A stretch of 64,000 nucleotides of DNA from Streptomyces fumigatiscleroticus (GTDB lineage Bacteria > Actinomycetota > Actinomycetes > Streptomycetales > Streptomycetaceae), in contig NZ_BMQF01000004.1 of the NCBI RefSeq assembly GCF_014647975.1, positions 62,001 to 126,000 on the forward strand. Direction: 5' to 3'. The translations under genes and the position numbers were made by a program. This document shows, in pieces, positions 45,476 to 53,287 of this stretch. A model generated the notes under the pieces. The model was not told the DNA's origin, did not search any database, and saw nothing but the letters and a program-made list of their open reading frames with translations. Position 1 is the stretch's first letter, and the number at the start of each line of letters is the position of its first letter.

Positions 45476-46822
45476 GTGTCCGTCCCCGTCCCCGACGCCC
45501 CGCCCGGGCAGCCCAGGAAGGCCGCGACGGCCGCCTGGATCGGCAGCGCCCTGGAGTACTACGACTTCTTCATCTACGGCAGCGCCGCCGCGCTGATCTT
45601 CCCCGAGGTCTTCTTCGACGAGTCCGACCCGGCCACCGCGACCCTGCTGTCGCTGGCGACCTTCGGCGTCGCGTATGCCGCCCGGCCGGTCGGCGCGCTC
45701 TTCCTCGGGCATGCCGGCGACCGGCTCGGCCGCAAGAAGATCATGGTCTTCACACTGATGCTGATGGGCCTGTCGACGTTCCTGATCGGCTGTCTGCCCA
45801 CCCGGAGCCAGGTCGGCACCCTCGCCCCGGTGCTGCTGGTGCTCTGCCGGGTCCTCCAGGGCATCTCGGCGGCGGGCGAGCAGGCCAGCGCCAGCTCCAT
45901 GAGCCTGGAACACGCGCCACCGCACCGGCGCGGCTTCTTCACCAGCTTCACGCTCAGCGGCACCCAGGGCGGCCAGCTCATCGCCACCCTGGTCTTCATC
46001 CCGGTCGCCGCGCTGCCCGAGGAGCAGCTGATGTCCTGGGGCTGGCGCCTGCCGTTCTGGCTGAGTCTCGCGGTCGCCGCCGTCGGCCACCTCATCCGCC
46101 GCAGGCTGGAGGAGACCCCGGCCTTCGCCCGGCAGGCCGCCGGGGAGGGGGTCGTCAAGCTGCCGCTGGCGGTGCTGGCGCGCGAGCACTGGGCGGACGT
46201 ACTGCGGGTGATCGCGGGCGCGCTGATCGCCTCGGTCAGCACCGTCTTCACGGTCTGGGCGCTGGCGTACGCGACCGGCGACTCGGTCGGCATGTCCCGC
46301 TCGTCCATGCTCTGGGTCGGCGCGCTCGCCAACCTGGTCGCGCTCGCCGCGATCCCCCTGTGGGCCACGCTGTCCGACCGCATCGGCCGCCGCCCGGTGT
46401 ATCTGATCGGCGCGGCCGGCAGCGCGGTCACCATGTTCCTCTACCTGTGGGCGGTCTCGACGGGCTCCTACCCCCTGACCATGGTGGGCGGCATCGTGGC
46501 CTTCGGCGTCGTCTACAGCGCCGCGAACGGCGTGTGGCCCGCCTTCTACGGCGAGATGTTCGCCACCCGCGTCCGGCTGTCCGGCATGGCGATCGGCACC
46601 CAGATCGGCTTCGCCGTGGCCGGGTTCGCGGTCACCTTCGCCGCGCGGATCGCCGGTCCGGACGGCGACGACTGGTCGGCGGTGGGCCTGTTCACCGCGG
46701 CCCTGTGCGTCCCGCCGGTGATCGCCGCACTCTCGGCGCGCGAGACCCACAGGGTGCCGACGGAGCGGCTGGGCGAGCGCGCGGCGCGGGAGCCCGCACC
46801 GCGGGAGACGGTCACGGCCTGA
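45476..46822 (+). CDS. MHS-type MFS transporter, probable shikimate/quinate importer
   Basis: A protein of 448 residues with twelve helices. The opening WIGSALEYYDFFIYGSAAALIFP, the loop GDRLGRKK and SDRIGRR are typical of the ShiA/KgtP metabolite:H+ symporter group. Next to shikimate-catabolic genes, a shikimate, quinate or dehydroshikimate importer is the best reading. The GTG at 45476 follows GAAGGAG. A bidirectional hairpin follows the stop. Confidence 0.88.
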   Translation: MSVPVPDAPPGQPRKAATAAWIGSALEYYDFFIYGSAAALIFPEVFFDESDPATATLLSLATFGVAYAARPVGALFLGHAGDRLGRKKIMVFTLMLMGLSTFLIGCLPTRSQVGTLAPVLLVLCRVLQGISAAGEQASASSMSLEHAPPHRRGFFTSFTLSGTQGGQLIATLVFIPVAALPEEQLMSWGWRLPFWLSLAVAAVGHLIRRRLEETPAFARQAAGEGVVKLPLAVLAREHWADVLRVIAGALIASVSTVFTVWALAYATGDSVGMSRSSMLWVGALANLVALAAIPLWATLSDRIGRRPVYLIGAAGSAVTMFLYLWAVSTGSYPLTMVGGIVAFGVVYSAANGVWPAFYGEMFATRVRLSGMAIGTQIGFAVAGFAVTFAARIAGPDGDDWSAVGLFTAALCVPPVIAALSARETHRVPTERLGERAAREPAPRETVTA

Positions 46823-46852
46823 CCTCCGCGAGCACCCCGCGCACGCATCTTT

Positions 46853-46892
46853 CCGCGGCCCCCGGGCGCCTCGACGGCTCCGGGGGCCGCGG
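46853..46892. terminator. Bidirectional terminator hairpin
   Basis: Perfect 13-base arms (46853-46865 and 46880-46892) with a 14-base loop lie between the convergent stops at 46822 and 46908. Confidence 0.85.
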
Positions 46893-46907
46893 CATGCCCG
46901 GTCGCTC

Positions 46908-47354
46908 TCAGGACCCGGTGCCGGGCACCCCGTACACCCGCTCCACCCGCAGCCGCACCACGAGGCGGCGGTCACGGACCATCGCGGCCCGGAAGTCGTC
47001 CCAGTCGGGGTGCTCGCCGAGAACGGCGCGGTAGAGGCGGACCAGCTCCTCCACCGTCCCGTCGTGCGGGTCCGCGGCGACGGGCGACAGCTCGGCCGTG
47101 CCCTCGGCGACCGTGTAGGCCCACCGGTCGGCGCTGGTCACGTGGTAGGAGGCCCGGGGATCGCGGCGCAGGTTGCGGGTCTTGGCGCGGTCGTCGGTGA
47201 CCGAGATGCGGATGACCCGTTCCTCGGGGTCGTAGGCATGACTGACGTTCGACAGCTGCGGCCGGCCGTCCCGTTTGAGGGTGACCAGCACCCCGCCGTG
47301 GCCCTCGGAGAGCAGCTTCAGCAGTGCGGCGTCCTGTACGGCGTCCTGAGTCAT
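46908..47354 (-). CDS. PPOX-class F420/FMN-dependent oxidoreductase
   Basis: A protein of 148 residues with the split-barrel fold of pyridoxamine-phosphate-oxidase-like proteins: HGGVLVTLKRDGRPQLSNVSHAYD, then VTDDRAKTRNLRRDPRASYHV and the SADRWAYTVAEGTAEL strand. Streptomyces members often use F420H2. The substrate is unknown. The ATG at 47354 is chosen from family length; its ribosome site is poor. Confidence 0.85.
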   Translation of the reverse strand: MTQDAVQDAALLKLLSEGHGGVLVTLKRDGRPQLSNVSHAYDPEERVIRISVTDDRAKTRNLRRDPRASYHVTSADRWAYTVAEGTAELSPVAADPHDGTVEELVRLYRAVLGEHPDWDDFRAAMVRDRRLVVRLRVERVYGVPGTGS

Positions 47355-47420
47355 GACTGGGTCAACCGGGCGCGGCGGCCCGCCCATTCCCGCTGCCGCT
47401 CCCCACCACCGCGCCCGCCC

Positions 47421-47459
47421 GTAGACACTGTCCACTTCCCCGTGGTAGACAGTGTCTAC
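47421..47459. promoter_or_regulatory. Paired TetR operators GTAGACA-N-TGTCTAC
   Basis: A perfect 15-base palindrome at 47445-47459 and a near copy (one base changed in one arm) at 47421-47435 are centred 24 bases apart. They lie just upstream of the TetR gene at 47497. Confidence 0.85.
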
Positions 47460-47496
47460 TGCCGAGCGGAGACGAGCGGAGACACGGGGAGCGCGT

Positions 47497-48081
47497 ATGG
47501 ACGGAACCGAGCCGGGACTGCGGGACCGGCTGGTCGAGGTCGGGGTGGAGCTGGTGACCCGGGAGGGCGCGCAGGCGCTCACCCTGCGGGAGATCGCCCG
47601 CCGGGCCGGTGTCTCGCACGGGGCGCCGCGACGCCACTTCCCCACCCATCTGGAGCTGCTGTCCGCCATCGCGCGCCGCGGCTTCGCCCGGCTGGCGGAG
47701 CGGGCCGGGGCGACGGCCGGCGAGACGGCGGGGACCGACCCCCGCGCCCGGCTGGAGGCGCTGGCCCGGGCCTATCTGGAGTTCGCGCTGGACCAGCGCG
47801 GCATGTACGAGCTGATGTTCCGTCACGATCTGCTGGAGAGCGGTCATCTGGGCCTGCGCAACACCAGCCTGCCCCTCTTCGGACAGTTGGTGGACCTGGT
47901 CGGCCGGATCCGCCCCGACGCGGACGCCCTCGCCGTCGCGGGCGCCCTGTGGGCCAACCTGCACGGCATCGTCCAGCTGTGGGGCTGGGGCAGCCTGCAA
48001 CTCGCCGTCGGCGACGGGGACGTGGACCGCGTGCTGCGGGCGGCCCTGGACGCCCATCTCGGCCCCGGGCGGGAGCGGTGA
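47497..48081 (+). CDS. TetR-family repressor of the MFS gene
   Basis: A protein of 194 residues. The HTH is LTLREIARRAGVSHGAPRRHFPTHLELL, and a TetR_C_33-like domain follows (YELMFRHDLL). The ATG at 47497 follows CGGGGAG. The upstream in-frame GTG at 47452 is inside the operator and rejected. It is coupled to the MFS gene by a four-base overlap (GTGA), so repressor and pump are co-regulated through the two sites upstream. Confidence 0.92.
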   Translation: MDGTEPGLRDRLVEVGVELVTREGAQALTLREIARRAGVSHGAPRRHFPTHLELLSAIARRGFARLAERAGATAGETAGTDPRARLEALARAYLEFALDQRGMYELMFRHDLLESGHLGLRNTSLPLFGQLVDLVGRIRPDADALAVAGALWANLHGIVQLWGWGSLQLAVGDGDVDRVLRAALDAHLGPGRER

Positions 48082-49436
48082 ACCGGCGGCTGACGCTCAC
48101 GGGCAGTGTGGCCGGAGCCGTGATCGTCGCCCTGGACGGCACGGTCCTCACCGTCGCCCAGCCCGCGCTGCAACGCGACCTCGACGCCTCGTTCACGCAG
48201 GTCCAGTGGACCAGCACCGGCTATCTGCTCGCGGTGGCGGCGCTGCTGGTCCTCGCCGGCCGGCTCGGCGACCGGTACGGGCACCAGCGCGTCTTCGGCG
48301 TCGGCATGCTCGGCTTCGGCGCCGCGTCGGCGGGCATCGGCCTGGCGCCGGGGATCGGCTGGGTGATCGCCCTGCGCGTCGCCCAGGGCGTGTTCGGGGC
48401 CCTGCTGCAACCGGCCACGCTGGGCATGCTGCGCGCCGCGTATCCGCCCGACCGGCTGCGGGCGCCGCTCGCCGCGCGCACCGCGGCGATCGGGCTGGCC
48501 GCCGCCGCGGGGCCCGTGGCGGGCGGGGCGCTGGTGGCCGGGCCGGGCTGGCGTGCCGTGTTCTTCCTCAACGTCGTACCGGCCCTGGTCTTCGGGGTGC
48601 TCGCCCTGGCGCGGCCGGGCCCCCGGCAGCGCGACCGGCGTCCGCTGGACCTGCCCGGGGCGCTGCTGCTCGCCGTGGCCCTGGCGTGTGGGGTGCACAC
48701 CCTCGTCGCACTGCCCGAGCCGCGGTGGACGACCACGGCGGCGGGCCTGGCCGCGGCTGCCGCCTTCGTCGTCCAGGAGCGCCGTACGGCGTCGCCGCTG
48801 GTGCCGCCGCAGCTGGCCGGCTCCGCGGCCGTCGGCTCGGCGCTCACCGTGCTGACCGTCGCCTCGGCGACCCTGTCCGGCACGCTGTTCGCCGGTACCT
48901 ACGTCCTTCAGTACGCGCTCGGCCTCGACTCCTTCCAGGCCGCCCTGCGCAGCCTGCCGCTGGCCGTGCTGATGGTGGCGGCCGCGCCCGGCTGCGCGGT
49001 GCTGCTGCGCCGGGCGGGCGCCCGCCGGACGACCGTGACGGCGATGGCCGTCCTCGCCCTCGGCGTCCTGGTGCTCTCCCGCGCCTCGGGCACCTTCGCC
49101 CTGTGCGGCGGCTTCGCGCTGCTGGGCGCCGGGTTCGGGACCGTGATGGTGTCGGCCACCCATGTCGTCGTACGGCGGGCCCCCGTGGAGTCGGCCGGTG
49201 TGGCGGGAGGGCTTCAGCAGACCGCGATGAACGTCGGGCCGACGCTGGGAGTGGCCGCGGCGACCGCGCTCATGGGGCCCGGCGGCGGTGCGCGGCCGGC
49301 GCTGCTCGCCCTGGCCGCCGTCGCCGCGGCCGGCGCGCCGGCGGCACTCGCGCTGCCGGGCCGCTCCCCCGCCGGACCGGTGGACGGCGGCCGGGAGGGC
49401 GAGGAGGACCGTTCCCGCGTCTCCGCGCGGCGATGA
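48078..49436 (+). CDS. DHA2-type MFS drug/metabolite exporter
   Basis: A protein of 452 residues. VIVALDGTVLTVAQPALQRDL, the loop GRLGDRYGHQR and the antiporter motif GPVAGGAL identify the EmrB/QacA-like DHA2 family, usually with 14 helices. Export of a toxic compound is the likely role and the substrate is unknown. The GTG at 48078 overlaps the TetR stop. Confidence 0.9.
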   Translation: MNRRLTLTGSVAGAVIVALDGTVLTVAQPALQRDLDASFTQVQWTSTGYLLAVAALLVLAGRLGDRYGHQRVFGVGMLGFGAASAGIGLAPGIGWVIALRVAQGVFGALLQPATLGMLRAAYPPDRLRAPLAARTAAIGLAAAAGPVAGGALVAGPGWRAVFFLNVVPALVFGVLALARPGPRQRDRRPLDLPGALLLAVALACGVHTLVALPEPRWTTTAAGLAAAAAFVVQERRTASPLVPPQLAGSAAVGSALTVLTVASATLSGTLFAGTYVLQYALGLDSFQAALRSLPLAVLMVAAAPGCAVLLRRAGARRTTVTAMAVLALGVLVLSRASGTFALCGGFALLGAGFGTVMVSATHVVVRRAPVESAGVAGGLQQTAMNVGPTLGVAAATALMGPGGGARPALLALAAVAAAGAPAALALPGRSPAGPVDGGREGEEDRSRVSARR

Positions 49437-49511
49437 TGCCTACCGCCGTCCCAGCGGGGTAGACCGGACAACCGCCTCGACGAACACGACGCGGGACAGC
49501 GGAGGACAGCG

Positions 49512-50741
49512 ATGGCACAGCTGCGGCAGGAGGCCGACCCGGACGAGGCCGGGCTGGACGCGAAGGCCCTGGACCGGCTCGACGGGCACTTCGCGCGCCT
49601 CGTCGACGCGGGACGGCTGCCCGGTTTCCTGGTGGCCGTGGCGCGCGGCGGGCGCGTCGCCCATCTCACCGCCCACGGCCGGCGCGACCTCGCGGCCGGG
49701 CTGCCCGTCACCGCCGACACCCTGTGGCGGATCTACTCCATGACCAAGCCGGTCACCTCGCTGGCGGCGCTGATGCTGGTGGAGGAGGGCCGGCTGTCGC
49801 TGGACGATCCCGTCGCCCGGTACATCCCGTCCTTCGCCGAACCGCGGGTGTACACCGGCGAGCCGGGCGGCGGGGCCGGGACCCGCCCGGCCGCCGCTCC
49901 CCCGCTGGTCCGGCATCTGATGACCCACACCGCGGGCCTGACCTTCGCCTTCTACCACGCCCACCCGGTGGACTCCCTCTACCGGGCGGCCGGTCTCGAC
50001 TCGTCGGTGCGTCCGGGCGCGGACCTGGCGGAGACGGTCGACCTGTACGCGAGCCTGCCGCTCCAGTTCGACCCGGGCACGCAGTGGAACTACTCGGTCG
50101 CCAGCAATGTCCTCGGCCGGGTGGTGGAGGTGGTGTCCGGGCAGCCGCTGGACGTGTTCTTCGCCGAACGGATCCTCGGCCCGCTCGGCATGGCCGACGC
50201 CGGCTTCCAGGTGACCGGCGAGCAGGCCGGCCGGCTCGCCGAGCTGTACGGGGAGCGCGAGGACGGCGGCATCCAGCCGATCCCCGGGCTGCCGCTGCGC
50301 GGCCGGCCGCGGTTCCTGTCCGGCAGCGGCGGCATGGTGGCCTCCGCGTACGACGTGCACCGTTTCATGGAACTGCTGCGGCGCCGCGGCGAACTCGACG
50401 GCACCCGCCTGCTCGCGCCCGAAACCGTGGACCTGATGACCCGCAACCATCTGCCCGGCGGCGCCGATCTGCGGTCCTTCGGCAGCCGCCCGGCACACGA
50501 CGTGGCCGGCAACGAGGGCGTCGGCTTCGGCCTCGGCGTCTCGGTGGTGATCGACCCGGACCGCACCCAGGCGCCCTCCGGTCTCGGCACCTACGGCTGG
50601 AGCGGGGTGGCGACCACGACGTTCTGGGTCGATCCGGGCCGCGATCTGACGGTGCAGTTCATGACGCAGGTGCGGCCGATGTCGTCGCACACCGTCTATC
50701 CCGACCTCAAGCGGCTGGTGCACGAGGCCGTCAGGGAGTGA
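49512..50741 (+). CDS. Class C beta-lactamase-family serine hydrolase
   Basis: A protein of 409 residues. The SxxK nucleophile motif is SMTK (in RIYSMTKPVTSL), and the YxN equivalent is YSVASN. It belongs to the large EstB/penicillin-binding family of esterases and peptidases rather than to true beta-lactamases. No signal peptide is visible, so it is probably cytoplasmic. It is convergent with the cyclohydrolase gene, six bases apart. Confidence 0.9.
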   Translation: MAQLRQEADPDEAGLDAKALDRLDGHFARLVDAGRLPGFLVAVARGGRVAHLTAHGRRDLAAGLPVTADTLWRIYSMTKPVTSLAALMLVEEGRLSLDDPVARYIPSFAEPRVYTGEPGGGAGTRPAAAPPLVRHLMTHTAGLTFAFYHAHPVDSLYRAAGLDSSVRPGADLAETVDLYASLPLQFDPGTQWNYSVASNVLGRVVEVVSGQPLDVFFAERILGPLGMADAGFQVTGEQAGRLAELYGEREDGGIQPIPGLPLRGRPRFLSGSGGMVASAYDVHRFMELLRRRGELDGTRLLAPETVDLMTRNHLPGGADLRSFGSRPAHDVAGNEGVGFGLGVSVVIDPDRTQAPSGLGTYGWSGVATTTFWVDPGRDLTVQFMTQVRPMSSHTVYPDLKRLVHEAVRE

Positions 50742-50747
50742 CGCCCC

Positions 50748-51407
50748 TCAGGACAGGTGCGCCACCGCGTCCAGGTGCGGCAGATGGTGGTCCAGGCGCT
50801 CCCGCTTGGTGCGCAGATAGGTGATGTTGTTCTCGCACGGCGGTATCAGCAGCGGCACCTGCTCGGCGACCCGGATGCCGTACCGCAGCAACGCCTCGCG
50901 CTTGCGCGGGTTGTTGGACATCAGGCGTACCGACCGCACGCCGAGGTCGTGCAGGATGCCGGCGGCGGCGCCGTAGTCGCGGGCGTCCACCGGCAGGCCC
51001 AGGGCGAGATTCGCCTCGACGGTGTCCAGGCCCTCCGCCTGCAACGCCATCGCCCGCAACTTGGCGAGCAGGCCGATACCGCGGCCCTCGTGCCCTCTCA
51101 GATAGACGACGACACCGCTGCCCTCGGCGGCCACGGCACGCAGCGCCGAGGCGAGCTGGTCGCCGCACTCGCAGTGCCGCGAGCCGAAGGCGTCACCGGT
51201 CAGGCACTCCGAATGCAGCCGGACCAGGACGTCGTCGGCGCCGATGCCGCCGTGCACCAGCGCCACGTGTTCGTCACCGCGGTCGTGGTCGAGATAGCCG
51301 ACCGCGCGGAACTCCCCGTACACCGTGGGCAGCGGCGCGCTCACGACGCGTTCGACGCCCGGACGCCGAGGGGACTTCGTGCCGAGCACGCCGGCTTTCT
51401 CTGTCAT
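50748..51407 (-). CDS. GTP cyclohydrolase II homologue, Met120 (FAPy-forming) type
   Basis: A protein of 219 residues with intact zinc ligands ([22 protein letters not shown]), the GTP loop [12 protein letters not shown] and C-terminal [12 protein letters not shown]. Canonical enzymes have Tyr after LRA in the active-site helix (IRAYALQ in E. coli). Here it is Met, at residue 120 (codon 51048-51050, ATG). In S. coelicolor SCO6655, Met120 was reported to make the enzyme release the formylated product FAPy rather than the riboflavin precursor APy. I therefore infer FAPy formation. It diverges from a creatininase-family gene. Confidence 0.95.
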   Translation of the reverse strand: MTEKAGVLGTKSPRRPGVERVVSAPLPTVYGEFRAVGYLDHDRGDEHVALVHGGIGADDVLVRLHSECLTGDAFGSRHCECGDQLASALRAVAAEGSGVVVYLRGHEGRGIGLLAKLRAMALQAEGLDTVEANLALGLPVDARDYGAAAGILHDLGVRSVRLMSNNPRKREALLRYGIRVAEQVPLLIPPCENNITYLRTKRERLDHHLPHLDAVAHLS

Positions 51408-51467
51408 GATTCACGCGCTCCTGAAGAAGAGATGGAAGAGAAGACGAGGACGAAAGGCCGTGCGGGG

Positions 51468-52271
51468 ATGAGTGGTTCAGGGATACGGCCGGGGGCGTAC
51501 GGGGTACTGCCGGCGGACACCACCGAGGACGTGCGGGCCCGGGGTGCCGGCGCTGCGCGGCAGGTCGCGGTCCTCCCCGTCGGGAGCTTCGAGCAGCACG
51601 GCCCGTACCTGCCGCTGGCGACCGACACGCTCGTCGCCTGTGCCGTGGCCCGGGAGATCGCCGCGGCGTATCCGGTGCATCTCCTCCCGCCGGTGACGAT
51701 CTCCTGTTCGCACGAGCACGCGGCCTGGCCGGGAACCGTCAGCATCTCCTCGGTCACCCTTCACGCGGTGGTACGGGACATAGCGGCGTCGCTGAGCCGC
51801 TCGGGCGTCGACGCCCTGGTGCTGGTCAACGGGCACGGCGGGAACTACGTGCTGGGCAACGTCGTGCAGGAGGCGTCCGCCCGCGGCGAGCGCATGGCGC
51901 TCTTCCCGGCCCCGGAGGACTGGGAGACGGCGCGGGAGCGGGCCGGGGTGGCGACCTCGCTGCTCACCGACATGCACGCGGGAGAGATCGAGACCTCGAT
52001 CCTGCTGCACGCCCATCCCGAGTGCGTGCGGCCCGGTCACGAGAAGGCCGACTTCGTCGCGGACGACCGGCGTCATCTGCTCTCCCTCGGTATGTCCGCC
52101 TACACCGACTCCGGCGTCATCGGCCGCCCTTCGCTGGGTTCGGCGGACAAGGGCGGGAAACTGCTGGCGAGCCTGACGCGTTCCTTCGGCGCGTACTTCT
52201 CCCTGCTGACGGCCGGGGACGGCGAGTCCGCCACGACCACTGCGGAGGGGGAGCCGGAACCGGAGTCGTAG
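51468..52271 (+). CDS. Creatininase-family amidohydrolase, probable FAPy deformylase
   Basis: A protein of 267 residues. The metal-binding blocks VGSFEQHGPYLPLATDT, NGHGGN and DMHAGEIETS match the creatininase family, which includes archaeal ArfB, the formamide hydrolase acting on FAPy in riboflavin and F420 synthesis. The neighbouring gene is predicted to make FAPy, so deformylation is a strong inference. The start is ATG 51468; ATG 51432 after GAAGAAGAG is an alternative. Its last 172 bases overlap the antisense YbhN-like gene. Confidence 0.88.
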   Translation: MSGSGIRPGAYGVLPADTTEDVRARGAGAARQVAVLPVGSFEQHGPYLPLATDTLVACAVAREIAAAYPVHLLPPVTISCSHEHAAWPGTVSISSVTLHAVVRDIAASLSRSGVDALVLVNGHGGNYVLGNVVQEASARGERMALFPAPEDWETARERAGVATSLLTDMHAGEIETSILLHAHPECVRPGHEKADFVADDRRHLLSLGMSAYTDSGVIGRPSLGSADKGGKLLASLTRSFGAYFSLLTAGDGESATTTAEGEPEPES

Positions 52272-53287
52272 CCGAAGTCGCAGTCGGCGCCGGAGTCGGC
52301 GCCGGAGTCGGCGTCGGAGTCGGCGTCGGAGTCGGCGTCGGAGCGCGGGCGCGCGTGGCGGCGGGCGAGGAGCACCGCGGCGCCCGGCAGGCTCGCCACG
52401 AGGCCGAGCACCCCGTAGACGACGGCGACGGCGAGCCCGCTGCCCGCACCCAGCCCGGCCGCGCCGAACGCCCAGGCGGTGACGCCCTCCCGGGGGCCCC
52501 AGCCGCCGATGTTGAGGGGCAGCGCCATGGCGAGCAGCGCGAGCACGGCGAGCGGCAGCAGGACGGCAAGGGGGGCGGTGGCACCGGCGGCCCGCGCGGC
52601 GAGCACGAACAGGGTCAGATGCCCGGCCAGGACGACGGCGGAGGAGACCACGACACCCGGCCAGCCGCGCCGGGACAGCAGCCCCGCGCGTACCTCGCCG
52701 AGCGCCGCGCGCAGGGCGCGGCCCCGGCGCGCGGGCGCCCGGTCCCTACGGAGCGCCAGGACGACCGCGACCGCGCCCAGCACGGCCAGGGCACCCAGGG
52801 CGGCCGGCGGGACCACGTGCCGGACCTCGGTGCGCACCGGGGACGGCAGGGTCAGCAGCACCACGGCGCCGACGGCCGTCAGCGCGATCTGCCCGGCGGC
52901 CCGTTCGAGGACCACCGCCCGGACGCCGCGGCCCAGGTCACCGGCGCTCCGCCCGTGCCGGACCGCGCGGTGGACATCGCCCAGGACGCCGCCGGGCAGG
53001 GCCGCGTTCAGGAACAGCGCACGGTAGTAGTCGGCCACGGCTTCTCCCAGCGGCAGCCGGATCCCGAGGCCCCGGGCCACCAGGGCCCACCGCCACGCGC
53101 TGCACACCGTGGTCACCAGCCCGATCCCCAGCGCCGCCGCCAGGGTCGCCCCGTCGATCCCGCGCAGCCCGTCCAGGAACGCGCCGGTGCCCAGCCGCCA
53201 CAGCAGGACGGCGAGGATGACGGCACCGGCGGCGGTGCCCGCGCGGGTGCGCACCGCGCGGAGCGCCCCCGCCGGCCGCGCGCTCAT
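52100..53287 (-). CDS. YbhN/LPG-synthase-like membrane protein
   Basis: A protein of 395 residues with about eight hydrophobic helices and the YbhN / lysylphosphatidylglycerol-synthase transmembrane motif (YYRALFLNAALPGGVLGDVHRAV ... LPLNIGGWGPREGVTAWAF). Such proteins often move or build lipid-linked molecules. The C-terminal about 85 residues are a cytosolic tail with a (Ser-Asp-Ala-Asp) repeat coded by a 12-base tandem repeat, and the final part lies antisense to the creatininase gene. The ATG at 53287 overlaps the methyltransferase stop. Confidence 0.83.
   Translation of the reverse strand: MSARPAGALRAVRTRAGTAAGAVILAVLLWRLGTGAFLDGLRGIDGATLAAALGIGLVTTVCSAWRWALVARGLGIRLPLGEAVADYYRALFLNAALPGGVLGDVHRAVRHGRSAGDLGRGVRAVVLERAAGQIALTAVGAVVLLTLPSPVRTEVRHVVPPAALGALAVLGAVAVVLALRRDRAPARRGRALRAALGEVRAGLLSRRGWPGVVVSSAVVLAGHLTLFVLAARAAGATAPLAVLLPLAVLALLAMALPLNIGGWGPREGVTAWAFGAAGLGAGSGLAVAVVYGVLGLVASLPGAAVLLARRHARPRSDADSDADSDADSGADSGADCDFGYDSGSGSPSAVVVADSPSPAVSREKYAPKERVRLASSFPPLSAEPSEGRPMTPESV
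52281..52340. repeat. 12-bp tandem repeat, five copies
   Basis: GAGTCGGCGYCG is repeated five times (the first copy starts C instead of G). Read on the minus strand it codes the Asp/Ser/Ala/Gly-rich tail of the YbhN-like protein; it starts ten bases after the creatininase stop. Copy number changes of one unit add or remove four residues without a frameshift. Confidence 0.85.

Noticed and set aside
47452..47496. Earlier GTG start for the TetR gene
   Set aside because: It lies inside the palindromic operator and lacks a ribosome site, while ATG 47497 has one.
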